The translations under genes and the position numbers were made by a program. Shown piece after piece: positions 20,319 to 29,105 of a stretch of DNA of 64,000 nt (position 1 is its first letter; every line of letters starts with the position of its first letter). The stretch lies in NCBI RefSeq assembly GCF_007833215.1, contig NZ_CP042239.1:3842001-3906000 (forward strand), in the 5' to 3' direction. The notes beneath the pieces are model-generated. The model was not told the origin of the DNA. It did not search any database and saw only the letters and a list, made by a program, of their open reading frames with translations. The DNA comes from Sphingomonas suaedae. Lineage in GTDB: Bacteria > Pseudomonadota > Alphaproteobacteria > Sphingomonadales > Sphingomonadaceae.

Positions 20319-21068
20319 TCAGATCCCGATCAGGCCCTTGGCGCGCAATTCGGTCTGCGCCGCGCGGTACAGCACAGGATCGCCGATGTTCAGCCGTTTG
20401 CGCACCGCGTCGAGCGGTTCGGCGAGCAGCTGGACATAGTCCTCGCCCGATAGCCATCTGGCGGCCTTGCCATGGCGATAGCCTTCGCGCACCGCCCGCG
20501 CGAAGGCACGCGATCCGGTAACGCGAAGGCTCTTGAGTGCCGCCCCCGCGGCGATGAAGGCCCAGCCCAGACCACCGGTTTGCGCGTAGGAAAAAGCGAC
20601 CAGGCACGCCTCTCCCAGCGGCTCGTCGGCTTGATAGCCCGTGATGACGTGCCAGATATCGTGAATGTCGCGCTCGCGGCGGCCATACCAGGCGTGCGGG
20701 TGTTCGACCCCGCGTTCGACATCGGCATCGGTATAGCTGACCTCGGCAAGGCCGGTCGCCGAATAGCCGGTGCGGTCCAGAAAATCGCGATAGGCGGCGC
20801 CGACGCTACCCTCGGGCAGCGAATCGATCCAGGCGCGGTCGGAAAAGCGCTCCGCGAGCTCGACCCGCTGATAGGCGATTCGGCCGCCATTGGCGGTCGT
20901 CAGCAGCCTGCGATAATTGCGCGCCAGCGTATCGCCGTTGAGCGCGCGCATGATGCGGAACACCTGCACCGTATCATCGCCATTGGCGAGCAGGCGGCGG
21001 AGCGCGGCAAGCGCCGTACCCCATTCGCGCCGGCGCGGCTTGCTCCAGTCGATTACCTGCGTAGCCAT
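20319..21068 (-). CDS. Coq4-family ubiquinone biosynthesis protein
   Basis: The 249-residue product holds the Coq4 motif HDxxH as H136-D137-I-W-H140, embedded in DIHDIWHVITGY. In eukaryotes Coq4 binds zinc and organises the ubiquinone biosynthetic complex, with oxidative decarboxylation recently assigned to it. Bacterial members are less studied. The start at 21068 replaces one nine codons upstream. A dyad at 21081-21100 lies just before the start. The gene is downstream of dnaN on the same strand, 65 bases away. Confidence 0.86.
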   Translation of the reverse strand: MATQVIDWSKPRRREWGTALAALRRLLANGDDTVQVFRIMRALNGDTLARNYRRLLTTANGGRIAYQRVELAERFSDRAWIDSLPEGSVGAAYRDFLDRTGYSATGLAEVSYTDADVERGVEHPHAWYGRRERDIHDIWHVITGYQADEPLGEACLVAFSYAQTGGLGWAFIAAGAALKSLRVTGSRAFARAVREGYRHGKAARWLSGEDYVQLLAEPLDAVRKRLNIGDPVLYRAAQTELRAKGLIGI

Positions 21069-21080
21069 AGTGCGACTGCC

Positions 21081-21100
21081 TTTACTGACAGTCATGTAAA
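21081..21100. promoter_or_regulatory. Candidate operator upstream of the Coq4-like gene
   Basis: TTTAC-TGAC-A-GTCA-T-GTAAA reads as an imperfect dyad: the outer arms TTTAC/GTAAA pair exactly with a one-base offset, and the core TGAC/GTCA is perfect. The site is 13 bases before the start codon. This layout resembles TetR-type sites, which is inference. Confidence 0.5.
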
Positions 21101-21133
21101 TAAGTGATTATGCGAAGCGACGCAAGAGGGGGG

Positions 21134-22237
21134 CTACACCCGCATCGGCATCAGCACGTACAGCGCCGGCGACTTGTCATTCTCGCGGATCAGCGTCGGC
21201 GCGGCTGCGTCGGCGAGATGGACCTCGACCAGATCGCTTTCGATCTGCCCAAGAATGTCCATCAGATAGCGCGAGTTGAAGCCGATCTCGAACGGTTGCG
21301 CCGCATAGTCGCCGGGCACCTCCTCGGCGGCGGTGCCGTTGTCCGGGCTGGTGACCGACAGGGTGATGCGGTCGCGATCGAGCGCCATCTTCACCGCACG
21401 GGTCTTCTCCGTCGCGATCGTCGAGACGCGATCGACGCCTTCCATGAAGCTCTTGGGATCGATCTTGAGGATCTTGTCGTTGCCGGTCGGGATGACGCGG
21501 CTGTAATCGGGGAAGGTTCCGTCGATCAGTTTCGACGTCAGGATCGCCGCGCCGAGGTCGAAGCGGATCTTCGAACCCGACAGCGACACACCAACCGACC
21601 CGTCGACCTCGTCGAGCAGCTTGCGCAGCTCCGCCACGCACTTCCGCGGGACGATCACGTCGGGCATCGCCTCGGCCCCCTCGGGGCGCGGCACGGTGAC
21701 GCGGGCGAGACGGTGGCCGTCGGTCGCGGCCGCCTTCAGCGTATCGTCAGCGACGTGGAGGAAGATGCCGTTGAGATAATAGCGCGTCTCTTCGGTCGAG
21801 ATCGCGAATCGGGTCTTGTCGATGATCTGCTTGAGAATCTCGGCCGGCAACTCGAACACGGTCGGCAGTTCGCCTTCCGCGATCACCGGGAAATCGTCGC
21901 GCGGCAGCGTGCCGAGCTCGAACTTGGCGCGGCCGGCATTGACCTTGATCTTGCCTTCCGCCGCAGTCAGCTCGACCTGCGACCCTTCGGGCAGCTTGCG
22001 GGCGATGTCGAACAAGGTGTGCGCGGGAACGGTAATCGCGCCGGCCTGATCGACCGCAGCGGGAACCGTCTCGTCGATCTGCAGGTCGAGATCGGTCGCC
22101 ATCAGGCGCAGCGATCCGTCAAGCGATGCCTCGATCAGCACGTTGGAGAGGATGGGAATCGTGTTGCGTCGCTCCACCACGGACTGGACGTGGCTGAGGC
22201 CCCTCAACAGCGTTGCGCGTTCGATCGTCGCTTTCAT
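21134..22237 (-). CDS. dnaN: DNA polymerase III sliding clamp (beta subunit)
   Basis: DnaN is the ring that tethers the polymerase to DNA. The 367-residue length and three repeated domains are standard; family landmarks include RNTIPILSNV near residue 24, the middle-domain ATDGHRLA near residue 171 and the C-terminal LMPMRV. The start is the only plausible ATG. It is the first gene, in the direction of transcription, of the dispersed dnaN-recF-gyrB set. No dnaA gene is visible. Confidence 0.97.
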   Translation of the reverse strand: MKATIERATLLRGLSHVQSVVERRNTIPILSNVLIEASLDGSLRLMATDLDLQIDETVPAAVDQAGAITVPAHTLFDIARKLPEGSQVELTAAEGKIKVNAGRAKFELGTLPRDDFPVIAEGELPTVFELPAEILKQIIDKTRFAISTEETRYYLNGIFLHVADDTLKAAATDGHRLARVTVPRPEGAEAMPDVIVPRKCVAELRKLLDEVDGSVGVSLSGSKIRFDLGAAILTSKLIDGTFPDYSRVIPTGNDKILKIDPKSFMEGVDRVSTIATEKTRAVKMALDRDRITLSVTSPDNGTAAEEVPGDYAAQPFEIGFNSRYLMDILGQIESDLVEVHLADAAAPTLIRENDKSPALYVLMPMRV

Positions 22238-22321
22238 GTGTATTCCAAACCCCCGGGCGGCCGCCCCAATTCAACTGACGGCGTGCGGATTGCCGTCGGA
22301 AGTTCGAGATATCCTTAACGT

Positions 22322-22352
22322 CAAAAAGGGCCGGAGCAAGCCGCTCCGGCCC
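22322..22352 (-). terminator. Intrinsic terminator of the 22385 outer-membrane gene
   Basis: A perfect 10-bp GGGCCGGAGC/GCTCCGGCCC stem with a 5-base loop is followed on the minus strand by five T residues. It lies 33 bases beyond the stop codon of the beta-barrel gene and upstream of dnaN. Confidence 0.88.
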
Positions 22353-22384
22353 TTCCTGTCATTCATTTGTGGACGGAATCACGC

Positions 22385-23044
22385 TTAGAAGCGGAAGCCG
22401 ACGCCCGCGACGATCTGGTGACGGTCGGTATCGATGTCGAAATCCTCGGTCACCGCGCCGTTGTTGAACTCGAAATTCGCGTTCGAATAATTCGAATAGC
22501 GGTATTCGAGCTTCGCAAAGGTGTTGGTGCCAATCGCCTTCTCGACGCCCGCGCCGATGCGCCAGCCGTCGAGCTCGAAATTCTCGCGCAGTTCGGTGGT
22601 GCCGTCGCTGGCCAACACGTTCAGGCGGGCATTGGTATAGCCGCCCTTGGCGTAGATCAGCGTGCTCGGCGTGGCGAGAACGCCGGCGCGGACCCCGACA
22701 TAGATGTCACGGCCGGTGCCGACTTCGCCGAAGCCGAAATAATTCGGATCGGTCGAGTTTACATTAACCTTGCCGGTCGATTCGGACAGCTCAGCCTCGA
22801 CACCGACCACCGCGCCGCCGACGCCGATGTCGTAGCCCGCTTCGACGCCATAGAGGAAGCCGTCGACGCTCTGGTCGTCGCCGTCGATGTCGCTGTCTTC
22901 AGTGCTGCCCGGACGGATGATGTCATAGCCGCCGATCACGCCAATGCGCGGACCGGTGAAGGTGGCTTCGCCGTCTTGAGCCAAGGCTGCAGGAGCGGCC
23001 AACATGGTCGAAGCGACAAGTGCGGCTGCGAAAACGGTACGCAT
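22385..23044 (-). CDS. Outer-membrane beta-barrel protein
   Basis: After a signal peptide that ends AALAQ (residues 1-22) the 219-residue product alternates hydrophobic and polar residues in eight probable strands and ends in GVGFRF, the C-terminal phenylalanine needed for Bam-dependent insertion. It belongs to the small opacity/OmpA-like porin group. AGGAG lies seven bases before the ATG at 23044; the frame is open farther upstream, but no signal peptide would then be at the N-terminus. It ends at a strong terminator and is divergent from the phosphatase gene. Confidence 0.92.
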   Translation of the reverse strand: MRTVFAAALVASTMLAAPAALAQDGEATFTGPRIGVIGGYDIIRPGSTEDSDIDGDDQSVDGFLYGVEAGYDIGVGGAVVGVEAELSESTGKVNVNSTDPNYFGFGEVGTGRDIYVGVRAGVLATPSTLIYAKGGYTNARLNVLASDGTTELRENFELDGWRIGAGVEKAIGTNTFAKLEYRYSNYSNANFEFNNGAVTEDFDIDTDRHQIVAGVGFRF

Positions 23045-23189
23045 AACTAAACTCCTTTTACACGCCCCGCGGGCCACGCCCGCCGGGTCCGGAGCTAAAT
23101 GGTGCGTCGCGGCGCAAGTTGCATGAACGTCAAATAAACGCGAAAAACCGTTGCTTTTTGGCCACAGCGGCTCGTAGCTGCGCGGCAGC

Positions 23190-23816
23190 ATGAGACAGGG
23201 TCGCGACTTCATCGCCCGTCACGGGGAAACGGTGTTCAACGCCGCGCGCCGGTTGCAGGGCGATCATCCGCATACGCCGCTGACCCGCGCCGGGTTCGCG
23301 CAGGCGGACGCGATGGGGAGGGCATTGCGCGACCGGCTGGGTCCGCGTCCGGCGCTGACCTTATGGGCCTCCGACACCGGCCGCGCGCTGCAGACGCTGG
23401 CGGTGATCGCCGAGCATCTCGAACTCGACTGGCACGCGGCGCGCCGCGATGTGCGGCTGACGGAAATCGGGATGGGGAGCTGGGGCGGGCGCTATTATGC
23501 CGATCTGATGGCGGACGACCTGCCGATTATCGCCGAGGGGGGATTGCTGCACCCGGCGCCCGATGGCGAGCGGTACCACCAGATCGCGGCGCGCGTGTCC
23601 GCCTGGCTGGCCGACACCGATGACGATCCGGGCGATCGGCTGGTCATCATGCACGGCATTTCCAGCCGCGTGCTGCGCGGGGTGATGACGGGGCAGGACG
23701 TACATCCGCAGTTCGAGGCACCGATCGCGCCGGGATTGCCGCAAGGATCGGTGGCGATGATCGCCCAGGGCGTCGAGACGGTGGTCCATCTTGGCTCCGG
23801 CTACGCCCCGGCATGA
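23190..23816 (+). CDS. Histidine phosphatase family protein
   Basis: The catalytic motif is ARHGE near residues 9-13, with later conserved arginines and the second histidine in VIMHGIS near residue 154. The family removes phosphate from sugar phosphates, nucleotides or phosphoproteins. The 208-residue length is usual. Its stop overlaps the ATG of the next gene by four bases, which suggests co-translation. Substrate unknown. Confidence 0.9.
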   Translation: MRQGRDFIARHGETVFNAARRLQGDHPHTPLTRAGFAQADAMGRALRDRLGPRPALTLWASDTGRALQTLAVIAEHLELDWHAARRDVRLTEIGMGSWGGRYYADLMADDLPIIAEGGLLHPAPDGERYHQIAARVSAWLADTDDDPGDRLVIMHGISSRVLRGVMTGQDVHPQFEAPIAPGLPQGSVAMIAQGVETVVHLGSGYAPA

Positions 23817-24289
23817 TCGCGCTTCTGCTTTTGGTTGCCCTTGTGGCGCAGGGACCAAGCACGGGACAGGATCGCGAATCGCTGGGCGTGTTCGATGGCT
23901 GGGGCGCGTTCCGCGACGCCGCGCCTGCCCGCTGCTATGCGATCGCGCGCACCGTGCGCGGGCGCTCGGCAGCCTTTGCCAGCGTCGCCAACTGGCCGCG
24001 ATCGGGCGCGCGTAACCAGATTCATGTGCGCCTCAGCCGCGCGCGCGATCCCCGCGCCAAGGTGACGTTGGCGATCGGCGAGCGCCGGTTCGAGCTGAAG
24101 GCCGGGGCGAGCGATGCCTGGGCGCCCGATGCGCGCACGGATCGCGCGATCGTCGCGGCGATGCGGTCAAGCCGGTCGATGAGTGTGGAGAGCGTGGCGC
24201 GCGGCGGCGGCGCCTTTGCCGATGTCTATGCGCTGGCAGGTGCGGCGACTGCGATCGACGCAGCGGCGATGGGATGCGCCCGGCGCTGA
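23813..24289 (+). CDS. Exported protein of unknown function
   Basis: A signal peptide of about 12-18 residues (ALLLLVALVAQ) precedes a 140-residue domain that opens GVFDGWGAFRDAAPARCYAIA and ends with a second cysteine in MGCAR. The two cysteines may pair in the periplasm. The overall plan is reminiscent of invasion-associated locus B (IalB)-like proteins, but the match is too weak for a firm call. It is coupled to the histidine phosphatase by an ATGA overlap. Confidence 0.72.
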   Translation: MIALLLLVALVAQGPSTGQDRESLGVFDGWGAFRDAAPARCYAIARTVRGRSAAFASVANWPRSGARNQIHVRLSRARDPRAKVTLAIGERRFELKAGASDAWAPDARTDRAIVAAMRSSRSMSVESVARGGGAFADVYALAGAATAIDAAAMGCARR

Positions 24290-24335
24290 TGGCTGCGCGG
24301 CACCGATCAAAGGATCGGCACCGCGCGACGGAAAA

Positions 24336-24737
24336 TCACTGGGTCTGGGTCGGCGTCGGGGTCGCCGCCGGGCCTGCCGGAGTGGCGGGCTTGGCGTCGC
24401 GGATCGCGATGATCGCCGCCTGGACCTTTTGCTGAAGCGCGGGGTCGGATTGCGATGCCTGCGCGATCTCGTTGAAGCGCGTGGCTTCCAGACCGTTGCT
24501 GACAACCGCTTCGGCCATTTTCGCCTGCTTTTCGGTTGCCGGGATCGCCGCATCCTTGCTCACCGCATCGGCGGCCAGTGCGGCCTTGGCGAACTTCGTC
24601 ACTTCCTCGTCGGTCACCGGTGCGGGAGTCGCAGGCGTCGTCTGAGGTGCGGGGGGTGCCGGCGGAGTCGTCTGGGCCAGCGCGGGAACGGTCACAAGAA
24701 CGCCGGCCGCCAGGGCCGCATGGGTCAGCTTAATCAA
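24336..24737 (-). CDS. Exported DUF4168-like protein with TTG start
   Basis: The 133-residue product has a signal peptide ending in PALAQ, a Pro/Thr/Ala-rich linker of about 30 residues and a helical domain (TDEEVTKFAKAALAADAV onward) that fits DUF4168-type periplasmic proteins. It ends in another Pro/Thr tail. The start is a TTG at 24737 with GGAG seven bases upstream; no ATG is available that keeps the signal peptide at the N-terminus. It is divergent from rlmN. The function is unknown. Confidence 0.78.
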   Translation of the reverse strand: MIKLTHAALAAGVLVTVPALAQTTPPAPPAPQTTPATPAPVTDEEVTKFAKAALAADAVSKDAAIPATEKQAKMAEAVVSNGLEATRFNEIAQASQSDPALQQKVQAAIIAIRDAKPATPAGPAATPTPTQTQ

Positions 24738-24890
24738 AATTCCACTCCGGGTCGTTGATGGGATATGCGATACACCGCCGACAAGGTTCCAGACTGCGGC
24801 ACGCTCTCGCAACCCTTCCTCGGTGGATCGTTGTCTCTGCGGGATGGGTGGGGCATGGAAATCTGTCCCGAACTTCGCTATAGGCGCGCG

Positions 24891-26099
24891 ATGCAGACAG
24901 TCTCGGCGCCTTCCATGCCCATACCCGGGCATATCGATCCCGTACCCGTTCCCCGCAGCCTCAAGCCGCGCGCGGATGGGCGTATCGACCTGCTCGGCCT
25001 GTCGCGCGACGATCTGCGCATGGCGCTGGAGACCGCGCAGCTGGAGCCCAAGCAGGCGAAACTGCGCGCCAAGCAATTGTGGCATTGGATCTACAATCGC
25101 GGCGTGACCGACTTCAGTCTGATGACCGACATCTCTAAGACGATGCAACCCTGGCTCGACCAGCGCTTCGTCGTCTCGCGCCCCGCAGTGATCGAGGCGC
25201 AGGTCTCGACCGACGGGACGCGCAAATGGCTGCTCCGATCCGATGACGGGCAGGATTACGAGATGGTGTTCATCCCCGACGCGGATCGGGGAACATTGTG
25301 CGTCTCCAGCCAGGTGGGCTGCACGCTCAACTGCCGCTTCTGTCATACCGGCACGATGCGGCTGGTCCGCAATCTGGAACCGGGCGAGATCGTCGGACAG
25401 GTGATGCTGGCGCGCGATGCGCTGGGCGAGTGGCCGAGCCAGCCCGAGGGGCGGATGCTGACCAACATCGTGATGATGGGGATGGGCGAGCCGCTCTATA
25501 ATTTCGACAATGTCCGCGACGCGCTGAAGATCGTGATGGATGGCGACGGCCTTGCGCTGTCGAAGCGCCGTATCACCCTGTCCACCAGCGGCGTGGTGCC
25601 GATGATGGCGCGCGCGGGCGAGGAGATCGGGGTCAACCTCGCCGTTTCGCTCCATGCCGTGACCAAGGAGGTGCGCGACGAGATCGTGCCGCTCAACCGC
25701 AAATTCGGGATCGAGGAACTGCTTCAGGCGTGCGCCGACTATCCCGGCGCGAACAATGCCCGGCGCATCACGTTCGAATATGTGATGCTGAAGGACAAGA
25801 ATGACAGCGACGCCGACGCGCACGAGCTGGTGCGGCTCATCAAACACTATAAGCTGCCCGCAAAGGTAAATCTGATCCCGTTCAACCCCTGGCCCGGCGC
25901 GCCCTATGAATGTTCGACGCCCGAACGGATCCGCGCGTTTCAGGAGATCGTGTTCGGTGCGGGCATTTCCGCCCCCGCCCGTACGCCGCGTGGCCGCGAC
26001 ATTGACGCCGCCTGCGGCCAGCTAAAGACTGCGGCGGAGAAGAAGAGCCGGGCGGAATTGGATCGGCTGGCGGAAGAGAAACAGGCAGCACTGGGCTAG
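24891..26099 (+). CDS. rlmN: 23S rRNA (adenine2503-C2)/tRNA methyltransferase RlmN
   Basis: RlmN is a radical SAM enzyme that methylates C2 of A2503 in 23S rRNA and A37 in some tRNAs. The 4Fe-4S cluster cysteines are at C144, C148 and C151 (CTLNCRFC). The methyl-carrying cysteine is in the C-terminal AACGQLKT motif. The start at 24891 is chosen because the upstream 42 codons are not family-like. The product is 402 residues. A hairpin follows the stop. Confidence 0.95.
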   Translation: MQTVSAPSMPIPGHIDPVPVPRSLKPRADGRIDLLGLSRDDLRMALETAQLEPKQAKLRAKQLWHWIYNRGVTDFSLMTDISKTMQPWLDQRFVVSRPAVIEAQVSTDGTRKWLLRSDDGQDYEMVFIPDADRGTLCVSSQVGCTLNCRFCHTGTMRLVRNLEPGEIVGQVMLARDALGEWPSQPEGRMLTNIVMMGMGEPLYNFDNVRDALKIVMDGDGLALSKRRITLSTSGVVPMMARAGEEIGVNLAVSLHAVTKEVRDEIVPLNRKFGIEELLQACADYPGANNARRITFEYVMLKDKNDSDADAHELVRLIKHYKLPAKVNLIPFNPWPGAPYECSTPERIRAFQEIVFGAGISAPARTPRGRDIDAACGQLKTAAEKKSRAELDRLAEEKQAALG

Positions 26100-26110
26100 G
26101 CCCGGAGCGG

Positions 26111-26135
26111 GATGTTGCATTTGCGCAACATCTTT
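26111..26135 (+). terminator. Weak terminator of rlmN
   Basis: GATGTTGC and GCAACATC form an 8-bp stem around ATTTGC, followed by TTT. The T-run is short. Confidence 0.5.
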
Positions 26136-26253
26136 CACGCGTTGTTGCATAAATGGACCGTGTTAGTCTTGTAAAGCACGCGAGGCGCGCCTAGCTGGGC
26201 GTCGCAACGTCCTGTTGCAGCCAAAGAAACATAACATTCTGTGGGATACCAAT

Positions 26254-26709
26254 ATGCGTAAGATCGTAATTCTTGCGGCCCTTGCTGCCGCCACCGTCGC
26301 CTCGCCTGCGCTCGCTCAGTCCGGCGAAGGCCGCGCCGAAGTTCGTGGCGGCATTGCCTGGGCACAGGGCCAGGAAGAAGCGTTTGCGGGAATCGCGGCC
26401 GGTTATGACTTCGACCTGGGCGATACCGCGTTTGTCGGCGCCGAAGTGTCGGCCGACAAGGTCCTTGCCGGTGGCGCGGACGTGCTGTTCAGCGTCGGCG
26501 GCCGCGTGGGTGCGAAGGTCGGCGATGCAGGCCGCGTCTATGCGCTTGGCGGCTATGGCTTCACCGAGGGTGACGATGGCGCATTTGCGGGCGCTGGCTA
26601 CCAGCACAATCTGGGCGAGAAGCTTTTCGCCAAGATCGAATATCGCCGCACGCTGGTCGAAGGGCCGGACGTGAACTTCGCGGGCGTCGGCGTCGGCCTG
26701 CGCTTCTGA
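26254..26709 (+). CDS. Outer-membrane beta-barrel (opacity-like) protein
   Basis: The 151-residue precursor has a signal peptide ending PALAQ (residues 1-22), a short mature domain with alternating strands and a GVGVGLRF C-terminus. It resembles the small eight-stranded barrels and shares the C-terminal pattern with the protein at 22385. The ATG at 26254 places the signal peptide correctly; an earlier ATG at 26215 would not. It is monocistronic and has a strong terminator. Confidence 0.88.
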   Translation: MRKIVILAALAAATVASPALAQSGEGRAEVRGGIAWAQGQEEAFAGIAAGYDFDLGDTAFVGAEVSADKVLAGGADVLFSVGGRVGAKVGDAGRVYALGGYGFTEGDDGAFAGAGYQHNLGEKLFAKIEYRRTLVEGPDVNFAGVGVGLRF

Positions 26710-26737
26710 TCGCCTCGACGATATCGAGACGAGGGTG

Positions 26738-26766
26738 AGGGCGGCTCCATTGGAGCCGCCCTTTTT
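26738..26766 (+). terminator. Intrinsic terminator of the 26254 barrel gene
   Basis: AGGGCGGCTCCA and its exact complement are separated by a single base (26738-26749, 26751-26762), and the stem runs into five T residues. This is the clearest intrinsic terminator in the window. Confidence 0.92.
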
Positions 26767-26811
26767 CGTTGCAGGCTTGTCGCGCCGGGCCGGGTGGCGC
26801 AAGGGGCGGGG

Positions 26812-27567
26812 ATGGATGCCGCCGCACTTCTCCTTGCCGCCGGGGCCGGTTGCATCGGCGGGATCATGAACGGCCTGGCGGGGGGCGGGACCTTTGCGAC
26901 CTTGCCTGCGCTGATCGCGCTCGGACTGCCCGCCAATATCGCCAACGCGACCTCGAATGTCGCACTGCTGCCCGGTGCTGCCGCGAGCGCATGGGGGTTT
27001 CGCGACGAACTGGGTCCGGTCGCGGGCCTGTCGGTGGCGTTGCTTGCGACGATCACCTTTGTCGCGGGGCTGGGGGGCAGCTTGCTGCTCGTCCTGACCC
27101 CCAGCGATATGTTCGACTTCATCATTCCCTGGCTGTTGCTGTTCGCGTTCGTCGTGATGGTGTTCGGGCGCCGCGCCGCGGACTGGCTCCATGCGCGCGT
27201 CACGATCGGTCGGCGCACGCTGGTCGGGGCACAGGGGATTCTCGGCATCTATGGCGGCTATTTCGGTGGAGGCGTGGGGCTGATGACCACCGCCACCTAC
27301 GGGCTGCTCGCCAATATCGAGCCGCGCGCGCTGTTCGCGATCCGCACGCTGATGCTCGCCATCGCCAACCTTGCTGCGGCATTCGTCTTTATCGGCTTCG
27401 CGATGGTCGACTGGCGCGTGGGAGCGCCGATGCTGATCGGCGCGATTGTCGGCGGATGGAGCGGAGCTGCGATCGGCAAGCGCATGTCGCCGGGGGTGGT
27501 GCGCGGCTGGACATTGCTGGTGACGGCGGCGACGACCGTGATATTCTTCGCCCGTGCCTATGGATGA
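26812..27567 (+). CDS. TauE/SafE family anion exporter
   Basis: This 251-residue protein has about eight membrane helices in two repeated halves, each opening with a Gly-rich loop (GGIMNGLAGGGTF near residue 15 and IYGGYFGGGVGL near residue 147). The family exports sulfite, sulfoacetate or other small anions. The ATG at 26812 has AAGGGGCGGGG in front; a GTG at 26794 is an alternative. It overlaps the cytochrome b gene by eight bases, which suggests that anion export and the molybdoenzyme downstream belong together. Confidence 0.9.
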   Translation: MDAAALLLAAGAGCIGGIMNGLAGGGTFATLPALIALGLPANIANATSNVALLPGAAASAWGFRDELGPVAGLSVALLATITFVAGLGGSLLLVLTPSDMFDFIIPWLLLFAFVVMVFGRRAADWLHARVTIGRRTLVGAQGILGIYGGYFGGGVGLMTTATYGLLANIEPRALFAIRTLMLAIANLAAAFVFIGFAMVDWRVGAPMLIGAIVGGWSGAAIGKRMSPGVVRGWTLLVTAATTVIFFARAYG

Positions 27568-28300
27568 AGCTCCACCCCCGGCGGTGATTCGCCGCCACGC
27601 GCTGGCGACGCGCATCTGGCACTGGATCACCGCGATCAGCGTGATCGTGCTGCTGGGCAGCGGGCTGATGATCCTCAACGCGCACGGCCAGCTCTACTGG
27701 GGCGAGTACGGCGCCAATTACGACCAGCCCTGGTTCAAGCTGATCTGGCTGTTCGATACCGCGCGGGTGCCGGGGTGGCTGACCATCCCCTCGACCTATA
27801 ATCTCGCGTTGGCGCGACGCTGGCATTTGTTCTTCGCGCTGGTGCTGGGCTTCGCGCTGTTGCTCTACATGGTCGTCAGCCTGCTCAACCGCCATTTTCA
27901 GCGCGACCTGCGCATCCGCGCAGGCGAGCTTGCCGGGCGCCATCTCAAGGCCGATCTGCGCGCCCATCTGGCGTTGCGCTTCCACGATCCCGAGAATCCG
28001 CGCGCCTACAATATCTTCCAGAAGCTTTCCTATGCCGGGGTCATCTTCGTCCTGCTCCCGCTGGTGATCTTTACCGGGCTTGCCATGTCGCCGGGGATGA
28101 ATGCGGCCTGGCCCTGGCTGATCGACATCTTCGGCGGGCGGCAAAGCGCGCGCTCGATCCACTTCATCGTCGCAATGCTGTTGGCGCTGTTCATCATCGT
28201 CCATCTCGCGCTGGTTATCCTCGCGGGGCCGTTGAACGAGGTCCGCTCGATGCTGACCGGCAACTGGCGCGTGCCGTCGGAGGAGGAGGAGGAGGCGTGA
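27560..28300 (+). CDS. Cytochrome b/b6-type membrane subunit
   Basis: The 246-residue product has four to five hydrophobic helices and paired histidines (ATRIWHW near residue 18, ARRWHLFF near 86, and SIHF near 200) that could ligate haem, as in the cytochrome b561/hydrogenase b-type family. It would pass electrons between quinone and the molybdoenzyme encoded next. The Glu run at the C-terminus (EEEEEA) is unusual. The start overlaps the TauE stop and its stop overlaps the GTG of the molybdoenzyme, so three genes are translationally coupled. Confidence 0.88.
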   Translation: MDEAPPPAVIRRHALATRIWHWITAISVIVLLGSGLMILNAHGQLYWGEYGANYDQPWFKLIWLFDTARVPGWLTIPSTYNLALARRWHLFFALVLGFALLLYMVVSLLNRHFQRDLRIRAGELAGRHLKADLRAHLALRFHDPENPRAYNIFQKLSYAGVIFVLLPLVIFTGLAMSPGMNAAWPWLIDIFGGRQSARSIHFIVAMLLALFIIVHLALVILAGPLNEVRSMLTGNWRVPSEEEEEA

Positions 28301-29046
28301 CGCTCATCACCCGCCGCAATCTGATCGTTGCCAGCGCGGGCGGGCTGCTCGCGGGGTGCGATTCGATCGGCAAAAGCGCGACCGGGCGCGACATATTGTT
28401 CAAGGCGGAGGCGGTGCATCGCAGCCTTCAGCGCACGATCATGAACCGCGACGCGCTCGCCCGCGAATTTTCGCCCGAGGACATGTCGCCGCGCTTTCGC
28501 TCGAACGGCACGCGCAACCCGAACACCGATGCGTACCGCGCGCTGGCGGAAAACCGCTTCGTCGACTGGCGGCTGCGCGTCGATGGGTTGGTGACCCGCC
28601 CGCTCAGCCTGTCGCTCGCCGACCTGCGCGCCATGCCGCAACGTGCGCAGATCACCCGCCATGATTGCGTGGAGGGGTGGAGCGCGATCGGCAAATGGCA
28701 GGGGCCGAAGCTCTCCGCGATCCTCGACGCGGCGGGGCTGCGCGACACCGCCCGCTATCTGGTGTTCCACTGCGCCGACAGCTTGCGCGGCGGCGCCTAT
28801 TATGAATCGATCGACCTGATCGACGCCTTCCACCCCCAGACGATCCTGGCCTGGGCGATGAACGACCGGATCCTGCCGGTTTCGCATGGCGCGCCCGTCC
28901 GCCTGCGCGTCGAGCGTCAACTGGGCTACAAACACGCCAAATATGTCATGCGGGTCGAGGCGGTGGCATCGCTCGACGGCGTCGGGCGGGGCAAGGGCGG
29001 CTATTGGGAGGACGTCGCCGACTATGAATGGTATGCAGGGATTTAG
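28297..29046 (+). CDS. Molybdopterin-dependent oxidoreductase, Tat lipoprotein
   Basis: The 249-residue product has a sulfite-oxidase-type molybdopterin domain; Cys124 in RHDCVEGW is the expected molybdenum ligand. The N-terminus shows TRRNLIV and then the lipobox LAGC, so it is probably exported folded by Tat and anchored by Cys21. That differs from the soluble periplasmic MsrP of E. coli. With the adjacent cytochrome b it forms an MsrP/MsrQ-like or sulfite-oxidising pair; sulfite fits the TauE neighbour. The substrate is inference. It starts with GTG. Confidence 0.88.
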   Translation: MTLITRRNLIVASAGGLLAGCDSIGKSATGRDILFKAEAVHRSLQRTIMNRDALAREFSPEDMSPRFRSNGTRNPNTDAYRALAENRFVDWRLRVDGLVTRPLSLSLADLRAMPQRAQITRHDCVEGWSAIGKWQGPKLSAILDAAGLRDTARYLVFHCADSLRGGAYYESIDLIDAFHPQTILAWAMNDRILPVSHGAPVRLRVERQLGYKHAKYVMRVEAVASLDGVGRGKGGYWEDVADYEWYAGI

Positions 29047-29063
29047 GGCCCTTTGTTACCACC

Positions 29064-29077
29064 TTCGCACTTGCGAA
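29064..29077. promoter_or_regulatory. Short inverted repeat before the cfa gene
   Basis: TTCGCA and TGCGAA are separated by two bases, 28 bases before the start codon of the cyclopropane synthase. It could be an operator or chance; there is no other support. Confidence 0.3.
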
Positions 29078-29105
29078 AGACCGTCCAGTCGTTAGCGTGC
29101 CGGGC

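Noticed and set aside
21069..22384. A replication origin next to dnaN
   Set aside because: No dnaA gene, no cluster of TTATCCACA-like boxes and no AT-rich unwinding stretch could be seen around dnaN, recF or gyrB.
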